Part shown: positions 63,226 through 64,000 of the stretch, one piece after another
How positions within the stretch are numbered: position 1 is the first letter of the stretch
Layout of the letters: each line of letters begins with the position of its first letter
From: Xanthomonas sp. F10
GTDB taxonomy: Bacteria; Pseudomonadota; Gammaproteobacteria; Xanthomonadales; Xanthomonadaceae
Length of the DNA stretch: 64,000 nt
Assembly (NCBI RefSeq): GCF_014206815.1
Contig: NZ_JACHNP010000001.1
Coordinates: 124,001-188,000 of the forward strand
Direction of reading: 5' to 3'
Position numbers and translations under genes: made by a program
The notes under the pieces: generated by a model
Told to the model about the DNA's origin: nothing
Databases searched by the model: none
What the model saw: the letters and a program-made list of their open reading frames with translations, nothing else

Positions 63226-64000
63226 CCACACCGCTGCCCGCCGCGCTCACCGACACCCTCGCCACCCTGCTCGGCCCAGAGGGCTGGCGCACCGACGCCG
63301 ACAGCCGGCGCAGCTACGGCGAAGACGATTCGCGGCGCTGGGCGCTGGCCGACGCGGTGGCGCTGCCGCAGACCCGCGAACAGGTGCAGGCGATCGTGCG
63401 CGCCTGCCGCGCGCACCGCGTGCCGCTGGTGGCGCGCGGTGCCGGCACCGGTACCGCCGGCGCCGCGGTGCCGTTCTCCGGTGGCGTGGTGCTGTCGTTC
63501 GCGCGCATGAACCGCATCGTGCAACTGCGCCCGGCGGACCGCTGCGCAGTGGTGGAACCCGGCGTGCTCAACGGCGACCTGCAGCAAGCGCTGGCGCCGC
63601 ACGGGCTGTTCTGGCCGCCGGACCCGTCCAGCGCGGAGATCTGCAGCGTCGGCGGCAACCTGTCGACCAATGCCGGCGGGCCGCGCGCGGTGAAGTACGG
63701 CGCCACCCGCGACAACGTGCTCGGCCTGGTCGCGGTGACCGGCAGCGGCGAGGTGATCCGCTGCGGCGGCGCCTATACCAAGGACGCCACCGGCTACGAC
63801 CTGACCCACCTGCTGGTCGGCAGCGAAGGCACCCTGGCGCTGATCGTGGAAGCGACGCTGAAGCTGTCGCCGCGGCCGCTGGCGCAGGCCGGGCTGCGCG
63901 CGTTGTACCGCGACGCCGCCGGTGCCGCCGCCGCGGTGTCGCGGCTGATGGCGCAGCCGAGCACGCCGACCATGCTGGAGTTCATGGACCGCAGCGCGAT
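63222..64000 (+). CDS. FAD-linked oxidase (GlcD/D-lactate dehydrogenase type), truncated by window
   Basis: 259 codons are visible. The FAD-binding PCMH fold is shown by ADAVALPQTREQVQAIVRACRAHRVPLVARGAGTG, with PPDPSSAEICSVGGNLSTNAGGPRAVKYGATRDNVLGL and DLTHLLVGSEGTLALIVEATLKL. These match the GlcD / D-2-hydroxyacid dehydrogenase branch. It oxidises a D-2-hydroxyacid such as D-lactate or glycolate and passes electrons on to quinone or an electron-transfer protein. The 3' half lies beyond the right edge. Starts within the stop of the DUF457 gene. Confidence 0.9.
   Translation, partial: MTTPLPAALTDTLATLLGPEGWRTDADSRRSYGEDDSRRWALADAVALPQTREQVQAIVRACRAHRVPLVARGAGTGTAGAAVPFSGGVVLSFARMNRIVQLRPADRCAVVEPGVLNGDLQQALAPHGLFWPPDPSSAEICSVGGNLSTNAGGPRAVKYGATRDNVLGLVAVTGSGEVIRCGGAYTKDATGYDLTHLLVGSEGTLALIVEATLKLSPRPLAQAGLRALYRDAAGAAAAVSRLMAQPSTPTMLEFMDRSA

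Overview
The window is high-GC gammaproteobacterial chromosome, almost certainly a Xanthomonas or a close member of the Lysobacteraceae. The grounds are the gene order mraZ-rsmH-ftsL-ftsI-murE-murF-mraY-ftsW-murG-murC-ddl-ftsQ-ftsA-ftsZ / lpxC / dciA / secA, a SAH riboswitch in front of ahcY, the style of the TonB-dependent receptor and S9 peptidase, and two dispersed intergenic repeat families typical of that group: a GGAGCGGCTTCAGCCGC palindrome and arrays of GGGATTCGGGATTGGGG. The species cannot be named from sequence reading alone.

Layout. 1-3.4 kb: a truncated exported protein, an LpxH-like phosphoesterase and a two-domain lipid acyltransferase, all on the minus strand. 3.6-4.8 kb: metK. 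5-10.4 kb: a minus-strand group of histidine acid phosphatase, PI-PLC-like phospholipase and TonB-dependent receptor, probably a phosphate or phosphoinositide scavenging locus. 10.7-14.3 kb: a TetR-controlled operon with a DUF4105 membrane protein and a lipoprotein lipase. 14.4-19.8 kb: ppc and an S9 peptidase. 20-21.5 kb: riboswitch-controlled ahcY.

21.7-27.1 kb is an accessory block. It holds a type II toxin-antitoxin pair and what I regard as the most interesting system here: a 26-residue peptide gene ending in YIYTY, a cytochrome P450 and two different PAPS sulfotransferases in one operon, with a SAM methyltransferase transcribed divergently. This has the architecture of a P450-crosslinked RiPP pathway (cittilin-like), here with predicted sulfation. 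It separates ahcY from metF (30.9 kb).

27-35.7 kb: DUF3228 protein, M14 carboxypeptidase, secreted alpha-amylase, metF, a DUF4124 protein, a Nudix/ThiE-like fusion, and a divergent TetR / FAD monooxygenase pair with two matching operators. 35.8-41.2 kb: secA, an M23 peptidase, dciA and lpxC. 41.5-57.9 kb: the complete division and cell-wall (dcw) cluster on the minus strand, most genes overlapping by 1-11 nt, with an mraZ promoter at the right end and a terminator after ftsZ at the left. Copies of a dispersed repeat have entered this cluster and are translated: they form the C-terminal tails of FtsQ, MurG and RsmH and an in-frame insertion inside MurF. 58.2-64 kb: an NRDE protein, RNase P RNA, rsmI, lpoA, yraN, a DUF457 membrane protein and a truncated FAD-linked oxidase.

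metK, ahcY and metF together run the activated methyl cycle (SAM synthesis, SAH removal, methyl-folate supply). secA, lpxC, dciA and dcw are the growth and envelope core.
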